In this document: positions 18,303 to 27,556 of the stretch, one piece after another
Layout of the letters: every line of letters begins with the position of its first letter
Position numbering within the stretch: the first letter of the stretch is position 1
Source of the DNA: Massilia sp. Se16.2.3
Lineage (GTDB): Bacteria > Pseudomonadota > Gammaproteobacteria > Burkholderiales > Burkholderiaceae_D
NCBI RefSeq assembly: GCF_014171595.1
Contig: NZ_CP050451.1
Location: forward strand, 4,774,001-4,838,000
Direction of reading: 5' to 3'
Length of the DNA: 64,000 nt
Notes under the pieces: generated by a model
Database searches by the model: none
What the model was told of the DNA's origin: nothing
Seen by the model: only the letters and a program-made list of their open reading frames with translations
Program-made: the position numbers and the translations under genes

Positions 18303-21300
18303 TCAGCAAAAATCCCGGCTATTGGTCGTCAGCTTCCCCAGCAAGTGCGACATGTCCACCAGCCGCTTGGCCACCAGGTGGCGCACCTGCCCCTGGCTTT
18401 GCCAGATGCCGTATACGCCGAGCAGGCTCGCGCCCAGCACTTCGCGGCGTTGCTGCTCGACCAGGGTAGGCCAGACGATCACGTTCACATTGCCTGTCTC
18501 GTCTTCCAGCGTCAGGAACAGCACGCCCTTGGCCGTGCCGGGCCGCTGGCGCACCGTGACGATGCCGCAGCCGCGCGCCAGCTGGCCGTCCCGGTATTCG
18601 TTCAATACGGACGCCGGCATGAAGCGCTGCGCCAGCAAGGCTTTGCGCAGCAGCGCGACCGGATGGCGCCCCAGCGTGAGCCCCTGCGCGCGGTAGTCGC
18701 CAACGATCTCGTCGCCCTCCGATGGCGTGGCCAGCTGCGGCATCTCTTCGACCGGCGAGGTCGGGCGCAGCAGGTCCTTGTCGGGCACGGCGCCCACGGC
18801 CTGCCACAGGGCTTCGCGGCGGTTGCCGGCGAGTGTACGCAATGCGTTGGCACCGGCCAGCACCTGCAGGTCGCCCCGGTCCAGCCCTGCCCTTCTCGCC
18901 AGGTCGGCCACGCTGTCGAAAGGACGGATCGCACGCGCCTCCTCGATGCGCGCAGCCGCCTCGAAGCTCATGCCGCGCTGCAGCGAGAGCCCGAGGCGCA
19001 CGGCAGGCTGGCGCGTGGAGTCGTGCAGTTCTTCCAGGGTCGACTCCCAGCCGCTGATGGTGATGTCGACCGGACGCACCTCAATGCCGTGGCGCTGCGC
19101 GTCCTGCACCAGCTGCGAGGGAGAATAGAAACCCATCGGCTGGCTGTTGAGCAGCGCGCACAGGAAAGCCGCCGGCTCGTGGCATTTGACCCAGGAGCTG
19201 GCATAGGCCAGCAGCGCGAAGCTGGCCGCGTGCGACTCGGGAAAGCCGTATTCGCCGAAGCCCTGGATCTGGCTGAAGATCTGCTCGGCAAAAGCCAGGT
19301 CGTAGCCGCGCTCGAGCATGCCGCGCACGATGCGGTCGTAGTAGTGTTCCAGGCCACCCTTGCGCTTCCAGGCCGCCATGGCGCGGCGCAGCTGGTCGGC
19401 TTCGCCTGGCGTGAAACCGGCGCCCAGAATGGCCACCTGCATCACCTGCTCCTGGAAGATCGGCACGCCCAGCGTACGCCCCAGCGCTTCCTTCATCTTG
19501 TCACTCGGGTAGACCACCGGTTCGAGGCCCTGGCGCCGCCGCAGGTAGGGGTGCACCATGCCGCCCTGGATCGGCCCCGGGCGCACCACCGCCACCTCGA
19601 TCACCAGGTCATAGAACACGCGCGGCTTCATCCGCGGCAGCATGCTCATTTGCGCGCGCGATTCGATCTGGAACACGCCCACCGTATCGGCGGCGCAGAT
19701 CATGTCGTAAGTGGCCTTGTCGTCCGGCGGGATGTCCTGCATCTCGAACAGGTTCCCGTGGCGCAGGCTGATCAGGTCCAGCGCGCGGCGCAGCATCGAC
19801 AGCATGCCCAGCGCCAGCACGTCCACCTTCATCAGGCCCAGTTCTTCCAGGTCGTTCTTGTCCCACTGGATGACGCTGCGATCAATCATGGTGGCGTTCT
19901 CGATCGGCACCAGGCGGGAGAGCTTGCCCTGCGCGATGACGAAGCCGCCCGGGTGCTGCGACAGGTGGCGCGGGAAGTTCAGCAGCTGCTGCGCCAGCGT
20001 CGCCCACTGGATCGACAGCGGCGCCTCCGGGTCGAGCCCGGACTCCTTCAGGCGATTCAATAAGTCGGCCTTGCTGTCGAACCAGTGGTGCGCCTTGCTG
20101 ACCTTCTCGATGATGCCGAGGTCGACGCCGAGCGCGCGGCCGCTGTCGCGCAGCGCGCTTTTCGGACGGTAGCTGATCACCACCGCCGCCAGCGCGGCGC
20201 GGGTGCGGCCGTATTTGGCATAGATGTACTGGATGACTTCTTCGCGGCGCTGGTGCTCGAAGTCGACGTCGATGTCGGGCGGCTCGTTGCGTTCTTTCGA
20301 AATGAAACGTTCGAACAGCAGGTTGGCGCGCGCCGGATCGACCTCGGTGATGCCGAGGCAGTAGCACACCGCCGAATTGGCGGCCGAACCGCGGCCCTGG
20401 CACAGGATATTGTTCGAGCGCGCGAAGCGCACGATGTCGTACACGGTGAGGAAGTAGTGTTCGTAGCCCATTTCGGCGATCAGTCCAAGCTCATGCTCGA
20501 CCTGCGCCTGCACCTTGGCCGGTATCCCCTCGCGAAAGCGCCGGTGCGCGCCGATATAGGTCTCGCTGCGCAGGAAACTGCTGGCCGTCTGGCCGGGCGG
20601 GACGACTTCGTTCGGGTATTCGTAGCGCAGCTCATCCAACGAGAAGGTGCACAGGGAAGCGATACGCAGTGTCTCGTTCAGCGCCGCCTTCGAATAGATG
20701 TTCGCCAGGCGCAGGCGTGCGCGCAGGTGCTGCTCGGCGTTCTGGGCCAGCCCATAGCCGCATTCGGCCACGGGTTTACCCAGGCGCGTGGCGGTCAGCG
20801 TGTCCTGCAGGGGTTTTCTCGAACGGACGTGCATCACCACGTGGCCCAGCGCCACGATCGGCAGCCGGTGCTGCCAGCCGACTTCTTCCACCGTGGCGCG
20901 GTGGGCATCGTCGAAAGCGCGGTGCAGCAGCACCAGGCCAAGCCAGGCGCGGCCCGGGAAGTGCTCGGCAATCCACGCGGCCTGGGCATGCAGGCGGTCG
21001 ACATCCTTCGCCTCGTGGCCGGGGTAGGCCGGCAGCAGGATCGCCAGGCAATCGGGCATGCCCTTCAGGTGCGCCAGTTCGCGCGGCGGATTGACGATGT
21101 CCTCGACCGTGAGGAAGTAGGTCCCCTTGTCGGCGCGCGTGCGCCCGAGCGTGATGAATTCGGACAGGTTGCCGTAGCCATTGCGGTTCTGCGCCAGCAG
21201 GATCAGCGACAGGGCCGGGCTGCCGTCGGGCTGCTTGAGGTGGAAATGGGCGCCAACGATGAAGGGCAGCGCCGCCTTCTTTGCTTCGGCGTGCGCTCGC

Positions 21301-21473
21301 ACCACGCCGGCCAGCGAGCACTCGTCGGTCAGCGCCAGCGCCGAGTAGCCCAGGCGCACGGCCCGCTCCACCAGTTCCTCCGCATGCGAGGCGCCCTGCA
21401 GGAACGAGAAGTTCGACAGGCAGAACAGCTCGGCATAGTCGGGCAGGCTGGGCGTGGGCGGCGGGGTCGGCAT
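18303..21473 (-). CDS. dnaE2: Error-prone DNA polymerase III alpha subunit DnaE2
   Basis: 1056 residues, normal for DnaE2 and shorter than DnaE1. N-terminal PHP domain (YAELFCLSNFSFLQGASHAEEL, ALTDECSLAGVVRAHAEAK), then the C-family polymerase core with GRGSAANSAVCYCLGIT and the catalytic PDIDVDFEHQRREEV, the thumb/tandem HhH region, and a C-terminal OB-like part (GNVNVIVWPTLVEQQRREVL). In imuA-imuB-dnaE2 systems it performs translesion synthesis after DNA damage together with ImuB. Here imuAB lies at 55.6-57.7 kb rather than adjacent. A consensus LexA box sits 46 bases upstream of the start. The frame is intact over 3.2 kb, which is notable given how many shorter genes in the window are broken. 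Confidence 0.97.
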   Translation of the reverse strand: MPTPPPTPSLPDYAELFCLSNFSFLQGASHAEELVERAVRLGYSALALTDECSLAGVVRAHAEAKKAALPFIVGAHFHLKQPDGSPALSLILLAQNRNGYGNLSEFITLGRTRADKGTYFLTVEDIVNPPRELAHLKGMPDCLAILLPAYPGHEAKDVDRLHAQAAWIAEHFPGRAWLGLVLLHRAFDDAHRATVEEVGWQHRLPIVALGHVVMHVRSRKPLQDTLTATRLGKPVAECGYGLAQNAEQHLRARLRLANIYSKAALNETLRIASLCTFSLDELRYEYPNEVVPPGQTASSFLRSETYIGAHRRFREGIPAKVQAQVEHELGLIAEMGYEHYFLTVYDIVRFARSNNILCQGRGSAANSAVCYCLGITEVDPARANLLFERFISKERNEPPDIDVDFEHQRREEVIQYIYAKYGRTRAALAAVVISYRPKSALRDSGRALGVDLGIIEKVSKAHHWFDSKADLLNRLKESGLDPEAPLSIQWATLAQQLLNFPRHLSQHPGGFVIAQGKLSRLVPIENATMIDRSVIQWDKNDLEELGLMKVDVLALGMLSMLRRALDLISLRHGNLFEMQDIPPDDKATYDMICAADTVGVFQIESRAQMSMLPRMKPRVFYDLVIEVAVVRPGPIQGGMVHPYLRRRQGLEPVVYPSDKMKEALGRTLGVPIFQEQVMQVAILGAGFTPGEADQLRRAMAAWKRKGGLEHYYDRIVRGMLERGYDLAFAEQIFSQIQGFGEYGFPESHAASFALLAYASSWVKCHEPAAFLCALLNSQPMGFYSPSQLVQDAQRHGIEVRPVDITISGWESTLEELHDSTRQPAVRLGLSLQRGMSFEAAARIEEARAIRPFDSVADLARRAGLDRGDLQVLAGANALRTLAGNRREALWQAVGAVPDKDLLRPTSPVEEMPQLATPSEGDEIVGDYRAQGLTLGRHPVALLRKALLAQRFMPASVLNEYRDGQLARGCGIVTVRQRPGTAKGVLFLTLEDETGNVNVIVWPTLVEQQRREVLGASLLGVYGIWQSQGQVRHLVAKRLVDMSHLLGKLTTNSRDFC

Positions 21474-21519
21474 CGGTCAGGCAAGGATCATCATGGTAAG
21501 TGTCCGCACAGTAATACTA

Positions 21520-21535
21520 CTGTATAAAAACACAG
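21520..21535 (-). promoter_or_regulatory. LexA (SOS) box of dnaE2
   Basis: CTGTATAAAAACACAG fits CTGT-N8-ACAG exactly, the gammaproteobacterial/betaproteobacterial LexA operator. It lies 47-62 bases upstream of the dnaE2 start codon. A 16-base operator at this position implies SOS induction of dnaE2. Confidence 0.85.
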
Positions 21536-21574
21536 TATAACCGACGAGGTCAACTTATCAAGCTTTTGTGCGTG

Positions 21575-21600
21575 AACCGCGGTGTCGTGGGGCCGCGGTT
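21575..21600. repeat. Perfect 8-base inverted repeat in divergent intergenic region
   Basis: AACCGCGG (21575-21582) and CCGCGGTT (21593-21600), separated by ten bases, between dnaE2 and nnrU. Could be a hairpin in the nnrU leader or an operator. No T tract follows. Confidence 0.4.
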
Positions 21601-21744
21601 GAGTTTCCACTACCGATTCACCCAGGCGGAATAGGTCCGCTGCTTTTCGGTCAAGCTTGTCAGCTTGCCAGCGCTTTCTGCTAGAGTGGAATGCGCGCGC
21701 ATGCGCGTGGCGACATCCATGCAGACAACCACGAAAGGTGAACC

Positions 21745-22436
21745 ATGACCGATTCGATGACCGTGCTGGCGGCGGCCGCCTCCTTCGCAGGAAGCCATTT
21801 TCTGCTGTCCCACCCGCTGCGCGCGCCGCTGGTGCGCGCCATGGGCGAGAAAGGCTTCCTCGCCTTCTACTCCCTCATCGCCGCTCTTACGCTGGGCGCC
21901 ACCGTCTGGGCATTCCGGCGCGCGCCAACGACGGCATTTCTCTGGGAGGTCGGCGACGGCCTGTGGGCTTTCGTGACGGTGGCGATGCTGGTCGCCTCGA
22001 TCCTGCTGCTCGGCTCTTTCATTCGCAATCCCGCCCTGCCCGGCGCCGCCGCCAGCGCCGCGACGGCCCAGGCGCGCGGCGTCTACGGCATCACCCGCCA
22101 CCCGATGATGTGGACCTTCGCCATCTGGGGCGCCTGCCACATCCTCGTGTACCCGGTCGAGAAGAACATCATCGTCGCCGGCGCCATCATCGTGCTCGCC
22201 CTCGTCGGCGCCGCGCTCCAGGACCGCAAGAAGGCGGCGCTGGATCCAGACGGCTGGCAAGCCTGGCAGGCTCGCACCAGCTACCTGCCTTTCGCCGCCA
22301 TCGCAGCGGACCGCGCCCAATTTGGCGGCTTCGGCATGCATGCGATTGCCGGCGGCATCCTCGTCTGGCTGCTGGCCACTGGGCGCATATTCCGGCCGCG
22401 GGCTGGGCGGCAGGCATCTGGCGCTGGCTGGTGTAA
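21745..22436 (+). CDS. nnrU: NnrU-family membrane protein (one frameshift)
   Basis: About 230 residues with five or six membrane helices. NnrU signatures are GSHFLLSHPLRAPLV at the N-terminus, the RGVYGITRHPMMWTFAIWGACHIL block and the cytoplasmic loop QDRKKAALDP-GWQAWQARTSYLPF. The family is related to isoprenylcysteine methyltransferase-like membrane proteins; NnrU was named in nitric-oxide metabolism, but its biochemical role is unsettled. The frame breaks at GGG 22380-22382. One more G restores LLATGAHIPAAGWAAGIWRWLV and the normal C-terminus at 22436. That stop overlaps the next start (TAATG), so translation is coupled to the PhzF-like gene. Confidence 0.82.
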
Positions 22437-23270
22437 TGCTGCACAACACGGGAGTACACGTCGTGAGCACATCCATGCACCTGCATCGCTTCGCCTGTTT
22501 CACCCATGGCAGCCGCGGCGGCAACCTGGCCCTGGTCGTCGAAGGCGGGCCGCCCGACCCGCTTGCCCGTGCCGCACTGGCACGTCAGCGTGCGCTCACT
22601 TGCGTCTTTATCGACCCTGCGGACAGTCCCGAGCTCGCAGCAGTGCTCGACTTCGTCTACCCGCACATGCGCAGTCCCTTGTGCCTGCACGCGACGCTGG
22701 CGGCGGCAACACTGCTGTTCTCCCGCGATCCAGCCGTGGCTCCCGTCGTCAGGACCGCGATGCATGGCCAGCGCTTGTCCCTGTCGCACCAGGACAGCAA
22801 CCTGTTCGTCGGCCTGGCCCGGCAAGACGCGCCCTCGATCGATATCGATATCGCCCTGGCGGCCCGCCTGCTGGATGCGCCCGGCCTGGCCCCTGGCGAG
22901 TCCGCCCGCGATCGCCTCGGTCGGCAGCCCGAAACTGTTGCTGGAAGTGGCCGATCCCGACACGCTCTACCGGCTCGCGCCCGACCTGTCCGCCATCGCG
23001 GCCTGGGGCCGCGAACATGGCGTGAATGGCTGCTATGTATGGTGCCGCAGGCCGGATGGCGACTACGAAGGCCGCAACTTCAACCACCTCGATCCGCTGC
23101 TCGAGGACAGCGCCACCGGCGTCGCTGCCGGCGCGCTGACGGTATTGCTCGGGCATGGCCTGACCGTCCACCAGGGCCGTGCCACCGGGCGCGACTGCCT
23201 GCTGCGAACCCAGGTACGAAGCGAGGACATCCTCGTTGGGGGACTGGTACGGGCACTTGGGACAGCCTGA
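22436..23270 (+). CDS. PhzF-family isomerase/epimerase (one frameshift)
   Basis: About 278 residues. The N-terminus HLHRFACFTHGSRGGNLALVV corresponds to the PhzF start (x-x-VDAFT--FxGNPAAVV). The second half has SVGSPKLLLEVADPDTLYRLAPDL and the C-terminal HGLTVHQGRATGRDCLLR, matching Q-G-x-x-xGR. PhzF-fold enzymes catalyse proton shifts or epimerisation; the substrate is unknown here. The catalytic Glu usually found in the first domain is not obvious. The frame shifts near 22900-22910, where one extra base seems to be present. ATG 22436 overlaps the nnrU stop; GTG 22463 is an alternative start. Confidence 0.75.
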
Positions 23271-23320
23271 CGCAGGCGCCAAGGTTGCCGTCCGTTACCA
23301 CGTCGAGGCAAGGAGAAACG

Positions 23321-23617
23321 GTGAGAGTGATCGATCACGCGCCACACGGGTGGTTCCTGCTTGAAGAGGATGGCGCGCTTTTCCTCGATGTGAACTGCAG
23401 CCACAGCTTCGTCAGTTACAACTTCATGCTGCGGCTGGATGCGCAGGAGCGCAGCGCATACGAAAGCGAAGGGCGCGCCTTCATCAACCGCCTGGCCACG
23501 GCTGTCCAGGACAGCGGGCCGAACTCGCGCAGCTCCAGGTTCTACGAACGGAACCTGTCGGGGACCTACTCCGACGAGGTCACGAAAACGATCGAGGACT
23601 GGCGGGCGAGTAGCTAA
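23321..23617 (+). CDS. Small protein of unknown function
   Basis: 98 residues beginning at GTG 23321, which has AGGAGA five bases upstream. Sequence: HAPHGWFLLEEDGALFLDVNCSHS, then FMLRLDAQERSAYESEGRAFINRLA and a C-terminal SDEVTKTIEDWRASS. No signal or membrane segment. I do not recognise the family. It is 50 bases downstream of the PhzF-like gene and probably co-transcribed. Its TAA stop lies inside the left terminal repeat of the MITE-like element, so the original C-terminus may have been different. Confidence 0.65.
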   Translation: MRVIDHAPHGWFLLEEDGALFLDVNCSHSFVSYNFMLRLDAQERSAYESEGRAFINRLATAVQDSGPNSRSSRFYERNLSGTYSDEVTKTIEDWRASS

Positions 23618-23798
23618 GTACTCACCCAAAAATAAATGTGTTTTTGGCTTCCAGAACCGGCGCGTTGCTGCGTCGGCTCGCGTCCGCTTGCGGGGCAGTG
23701 CTCGCACTGCGGCGCTCTCGCCGTCTTGCACCGCATCCGAACCGGCACGTCCGGTTCTGTTTGCCAAAATTCCCATTTATTTTCGGTCGAGTACTTAG
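23614..23798. mobile_element. MITE-like palindromic element, complete copy 2
   Basis: 185 bases bounded by imperfect terminal inverted repeats of about 35 bases. Left end: CTAAGTACTC then AAATAAATG. Right end reversed: CTAAGTACTC then AAATAAATG, differing only in the short segments between and after these blocks. The interior holds the hairpin AACCGG-CACGT-CCGGTT and the palindrome GCAGTGCTCGCACTGC. No transposase is encoded. A truncated copy sits at 1096-1222. The structure fits a non-autonomous miniature element or a REP-like bubble; which enzyme would move it cannot be told from here. Its left end supplies the stop codon of the upstream gene. Confidence 0.7.
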
Positions 23799-23879
23799 CC
23801 GATCGAGTCGGGCAACCACATCGACGATCACCCGGATGGCAGCTCCGAACAGACAACGCGCGACGGTGCCATGGCAAGC

Positions 23880-24236
23880 TCACCCGTTTTTGCTGACCTC
23901 TCTCAGGCTGAGCCAGATCGTGACGGCGATAACGAGCCACGAAGCGGATTCGATCAGAACCTGGTTTTTCTGGTAGTTCGGCATAAGCCCCAATAACCAA
24001 AGCGCGGGAAGACTGCACGCGGTGGCCGCGAAAGCCCGCAGTCGAGCGCCGCTTTGGGTACGCCAGAAAGCGATGACGATCGCCAGCACGAGCAACGCGA
24101 CAATCCGGGCAGCCGCGAAAAAGACAATGGTCGGATCGCCCGAGGCCGCGGCCCATGGCGAAACGGTTGCAAGCACACCCGCCAGGAGGTAACGGTGCAA
24201 GGTATTGCCCGCATATCTGTTCAAGGTGTATCCCAC
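23880..24236 (-). CDS. Four-helix membrane protein of unknown function
   Basis: 118 residues from GTG 24236, which has GGAGAGG six bases upstream. Four hydrophobic stretches are visible: YLLAGVLATVSPWAAA, IVFFAAARIVALLVLAIVIAF, AFAATACSLPALWLLGLM and LIESASWLVIAVTIWLSL. Topology recalls small polytopic proteins of the DoxX/DUF4345 size class, but I cannot assign a family. It ends close to the MITE-like element. A longer frame upstream of the GTG exists but has no signal of coding use. Confidence 0.55.
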   Translation of the reverse strand: MGYTLNRYAGNTLHRYLLAGVLATVSPWAAASGDPTIVFFAAARIVALLVLAIVIAFWRTQSGARLRAFAATACSLPALWLLGLMPNYQKNQVLIESASWLVIAVTIWLSLREVSKNG

Positions 24237-24382
24237 GGCCCCTCTCCTGTGCACTGTTGTGGCTGCATGCTCAGTATTTCCGCAATGGCTGAAGAATGGT
24301 ATTCCCCCAACAAAAAGAGCGCAGCTAGAAATAGAATTTTCTACTTTAAGGCGGCCATCGACAGGCCGGCATGGCGACCTGG

Positions 24383-24655
24383 TCAAATAGAATTGTCGCA
24401 GCTGGAGTCAGCCTCCGAGTGCATCTTCGCTTGTTCCCAACAGTATTCCAGCAGTGCATTCAACTCGGTATCCGTCCCTGGAAACAGCCCGGAAGCCACC
24501 GACTCCTCGAAGCCATCGAAGCACGTGCCCCGCAAAAGATGACACAAACCGCCCGTCACGCGATGCTGCGTTTCATTGATCTTGCGAAGCAAGCGCGGGT
24601 TTGAGAGATCATCGGTCCCTGGTGTTTGCCCTCGCCCTCCCGCTACAGTTGGCAA
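24383..24655 (-). CDS. Doubtful small hypothetical protein
   Basis: The minus-strand frame contains CHLLRGTCFDGFEESVASGL and TDTELNALLEYCWEQAK, which read like a real acidic, helical protein. However, the only start for the full frame is TTG and no ribosome site is visible, so the true start is probably further in. No family recognised. Neighbouring DNA 24237-24382 shows nothing else. Confidence 0.3.
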   Translation of the reverse strand: MPTVAGGRGQTPGTDDLSNPRLLRKINETQHRVTGGLCHLLRGTCFDGFEESVASGLFPGTDTELNALLEYCWEQAKMHSEADSSCDNSI

Positions 24656-24663
24656 ACGAGTTC

Positions 24664-24837
24664 ATGGGCGAGCTTCTTCGGAATAACAAAGCCACACGCC
24701 TGGTGGAGCAAGGAACCGCAGCGAAGTCGTTCTCGCTACTGCGCATCGCTTATGGGGTTCTTCTGTTCCTGATAGTTACCGGTCTGCTGGTGGGCGCAGG
24801 CTATGGATGGCGCCTGCTACGCCCCCTGTTGGCTTGA
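24664..24837 (+). CDS. Small single-helix membrane protein
   Basis: 57 residues from ATG 24664. A polar N-terminus (MGELLRNNKATRLVEQ) is followed by one strong membrane helix (AYGVLLFLIVTGLLVGAGYGW) and a short basic end. It resembles single-pass accessory proteins but no family is recognised, and no clear ribosome site is present. A TTG at 24601 would extend it by 21 residues. Confidence 0.4.
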   Translation: MGELLRNNKATRLVEQGTAAKSFSLLRIAYGVLLFLIVTGLLVGAGYGWRLLRPLLA

Positions 24838-25018
24838 TATCGGATCCGATTTTCGGACACGGTCGAAAGACACCCTTCTTCCGACCAGCGCTCGGCGCTG
24901 CTTCAGACAACAGTCCTGGCATACAAGATTTCACCCTAATCGTTGTGTTTCAGACACACCCAGTGGTGCCATCGATCAATATTGATTAGCATGCATTTTT
25001 CCCTCATGGAGATGTTGC

Positions 25019-27415
25019 GTGATCAAACAGACTCAACTGCGCCGCGCCGTGCTGCTCGCGCTCTACGGCAGTACCGCCCTCGCCGCTTTCGCTCCTACCG
25101 CTTCGGCCCAGACCGCAACCCCTGACGCCGCCCAGGCCAGCGCCGTCCAGAGCGTGCACGTGGTCGGCAGCCGCCGTACCGGCGCGGCCTCGTCCACGGA
25201 CACCGCGGTCCCGGTCGACATCATCCCGATGACCCGCCTGGCCGAACAGGGCAGCCAGTTCGACCTGGCGCAGACGCTGACCAACATCTCCCCTTCATTC
25301 AACTCGACGCGCCAGAGCGGCGCGGACGGTGCCGACCTGGTCGATTCCGCCGCCCTGCGCGGCCTGGGCTCGGACCAGACCCTGGTGCTGGTCAACGGCA
25401 AGCGCCGCCACACGACGGCGCTGGTGAACCTGTTCGGCGCGCGCAACCGCGGCAATACCGGCACCGACATGAACGCGATCCCACTGCTGGCGATCCGCAA
25501 CGTGCAGGTGCTGCGCGACGGCGCCGCCGCCCAGTACGGCTCGGACGCGATTGCCGGCGTGATGAACATCGAACTCAAGAAAAGCCTCGGCTGCGAAGCG
25601 GTGGCGGGCTTCGGCCAGTATTCGGCCGGCGATGGCGAGAACTACCTGGCCTCGGCCTATTGCGGCGTGGCGCTGGCCGGCGGCACCTTCGGCGTGACCG
25701 GCGAATACCTGGACCGCGGCCGTTCGAACCGCGCGGAAGCGGGCAACCCGCGCATCATCGGCGACAGCAAGTCGGAAAACCAGACCCTGTATGTCAATGG
25801 CGACATCCCGCTCGGCGAGGGCAAGCTGTACCTGACGGCCGGCGCCCAGCGCCGTGATGCCTCGTCAGCCGCGTTCGCGCGCGGCGGTATCGGTTCCGAC
25901 GACATCCCGTCGCGCAACTCGGCCGCCATGTACCCGGAAGGCTTCGTCCCCTTCATCAACGGCGACGTCGACGACCGCTACGGCACCCTCGGCTACCGCC
26001 TGAAGTTCGGCGAGTGGAATGGGGACTTCTCGCAGACCTACGGCTACAACCGCCTCGACTACACCATCGCCAACACGCTCAACGCCTCGATCGCCAACCT
26101 CGACCTGGCCAACGGCGGGCGCGGCACCAGCGCGAATTCGTTCGGCGCGGGCGGTTTCGACTTCCGCCAGCTGACCACCAACGCCGATTTTTCCCGCTTC
26201 TACCCGGGCATCATGCAGGGCCTGAACGCGGCCTTCGGCTTTGAATACCGCAACGAGAACTACCGCATCTTCGCCGGCGAACCGGGCTCCTGGATCGACG
26301 CCGACGGCGTGGGCGTGGGCGGCAATGCCGGCAGCCGGGGCTTCCCGGGCTTCCAGCCGGGCGACGCGACCGACCGCAGCCGCCACAGCAGCGCCGCCTA
26401 CATCGACCTGGAAGCGGACGTCACCGACCGCTTCAAGGTCCTGGCCGCGCTGCGCCACGAGCGCTTCTCGGACTTCGGCTCGACCACCGACGGTAAACTC
26501 GCCGCCTCGTTCAAGCTGGACGGCGACGTGCTGCTGCGCGGTTCGGTCAGCACCGGTTTCCGCGCGCCCTCGCTGCAGCAGGTCTACTTCTCCTCGACCT
26601 TCACCGACTTCGTCAATGGCCAGCCGCTCGACGTGGTGCTGGCGCCAAACGGCGGCGCGGTGGCCAATGCCGCCGGCATCCCGGCGCTCAAGGAAGAAAA
26701 GTCGAAGAGCCTGACCTTCGGCGCGACCTGGTCGCCGTCGCAATCGACCTCGGTCACGGCCGACCTGTACCGCATCGACATCGACGACCGCATCGTGCTG
26801 TCGGGCCGTTTTGATGCCGACAACTACCCTGCCCTGGGCGCCACCCTGCAGTCGCTGGGCGTGGGCCAGGCCCAGTTCTTCGTCAACTCGATCGACACCA
26901 AGACGCAGGGCCTGGACGTGACGGCGTCGCACCGCATGCCTGTGGCTTCCGGCCGCCTGAACACCTTCCTCGCGCTGAACTTCAGCAAGACCGAAGTGAC
27001 CGGCGTGCATGCACCGAGCGCGCTGGAGGGCTTCGAGGACGTGCTGCTGTCCGAACGCGAGCGCCTGTTCATCGAACAGGGCGGCCCGCGCCGCAAGGCC
27101 ACGCTCGGCTTCGAATACACCCAGGGCAAGCTCGGCACCGACTTCCGCATCATCCACTTCGGTCCGCAGACCCTCGGCACCTTCTCGGGCCCGCCGGTAC
27201 CGAATGCCCGCTACGAGGCGAAGACCTCGGCCGACCTCTCCTTCAGCTGGTCCTTCAGCGAGAAGACCCGCCTCACCGTGGGCGGCACCAACATCTTCAA
27301 CGTAAAACCGACCGCCCAGGATCCGAACGAAACCGACAACGGCTTCAAGTACGAGAGCGTGCAGTTCGGCCTGAACGGCGCGGCTTATTTCGCGCGCCTG
27401 TGGCACAAGTTCTGA
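25019..27415 (+). CDS. TonB-dependent outer-membrane receptor
   Basis: 798 residues from GTG 25019. Signal peptide with core AVLLALYGSTALAAFAPTASA. Plug domain about 45-180: VQSVHVVGSRRTG (TonB-box-like start), GADGADLVDSAALRGLGSDQTLVLVNGKRRH, ending NVQVLRDGAAAQYGSDAIAGVMNI. The rest is a 22-strand barrel ending YFARLWHKF with the C-terminal Phe used for BAM recognition. It would import a scarce ligand across the outer membrane; plug features resemble receptors of carbohydrate/iron-type systems, but the ligand is not predictable. A perfect palindrome ATCAATATTGAT lies at 24975-24986, 32 bases before the start, and may be an operator. A strong terminator follows. Confidence 0.93.
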   Translation: MIKQTQLRRAVLLALYGSTALAAFAPTASAQTATPDAAQASAVQSVHVVGSRRTGAASSTDTAVPVDIIPMTRLAEQGSQFDLAQTLTNISPSFNSTRQSGADGADLVDSAALRGLGSDQTLVLVNGKRRHTTALVNLFGARNRGNTGTDMNAIPLLAIRNVQVLRDGAAAQYGSDAIAGVMNIELKKSLGCEAVAGFGQYSAGDGENYLASAYCGVALAGGTFGVTGEYLDRGRSNRAEAGNPRIIGDSKSENQTLYVNGDIPLGEGKLYLTAGAQRRDASSAAFARGGIGSDDIPSRNSAAMYPEGFVPFINGDVDDRYGTLGYRLKFGEWNGDFSQTYGYNRLDYTIANTLNASIANLDLANGGRGTSANSFGAGGFDFRQLTTNADFSRFYPGIMQGLNAAFGFEYRNENYRIFAGEPGSWIDADGVGVGGNAGSRGFPGFQPGDATDRSRHSSAAYIDLEADVTDRFKVLAALRHERFSDFGSTTDGKLAASFKLDGDVLLRGSVSTGFRAPSLQQVYFSSTFTDFVNGQPLDVVLAPNGGAVANAAGIPALKEEKSKSLTFGATWSPSQSTSVTADLYRIDIDDRIVLSGRFDADNYPALGATLQSLGVGQAQFFVNSIDTKTQGLDVTASHRMPVASGRLNTFLALNFSKTEVTGVHAPSALEGFEDVLLSERERLFIEQGGPRRKATLGFEYTQGKLGTDFRIIHFGPQTLGTFSGPPVPNARYEAKTSADLSFSWSFSEKTRLTVGGTNIFNVKPTAQDPNETDNGFKYESVQFGLNGAAYFARLWHKF

Positions 27416-27447
27416 TAGTTCATACCTCAGGCCTGGCCTGAACAGCG

Positions 27448-27484
27448 AAAAACCACGGGGCACGCAAGTGCCCCGTGGTTTTTT
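27448..27484 (+). terminator. Intrinsic terminator of the TonB-dependent receptor gene
   Basis: A perfect stem AACCACGGGGCAC/GTGCCCCGTGGTT with a GCAA loop, preceded by A5 and followed by T4 after the stem. It is a textbook factor-independent terminator and would also act in reverse for the convergent gene at 27557. Confidence 0.93.
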
Positions 27485-27556
27485 ACGTTCCGCCTCCCTG
27501 TAATGCGAGTCCAGCGATGCCGACCCGCGTTGCCTGCCAACGCAAGCTGCACCCGC

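Noticed and set aside
18255..20063. 602-codon plus-strand open frame
   Set aside because: Antisense to dnaE2.
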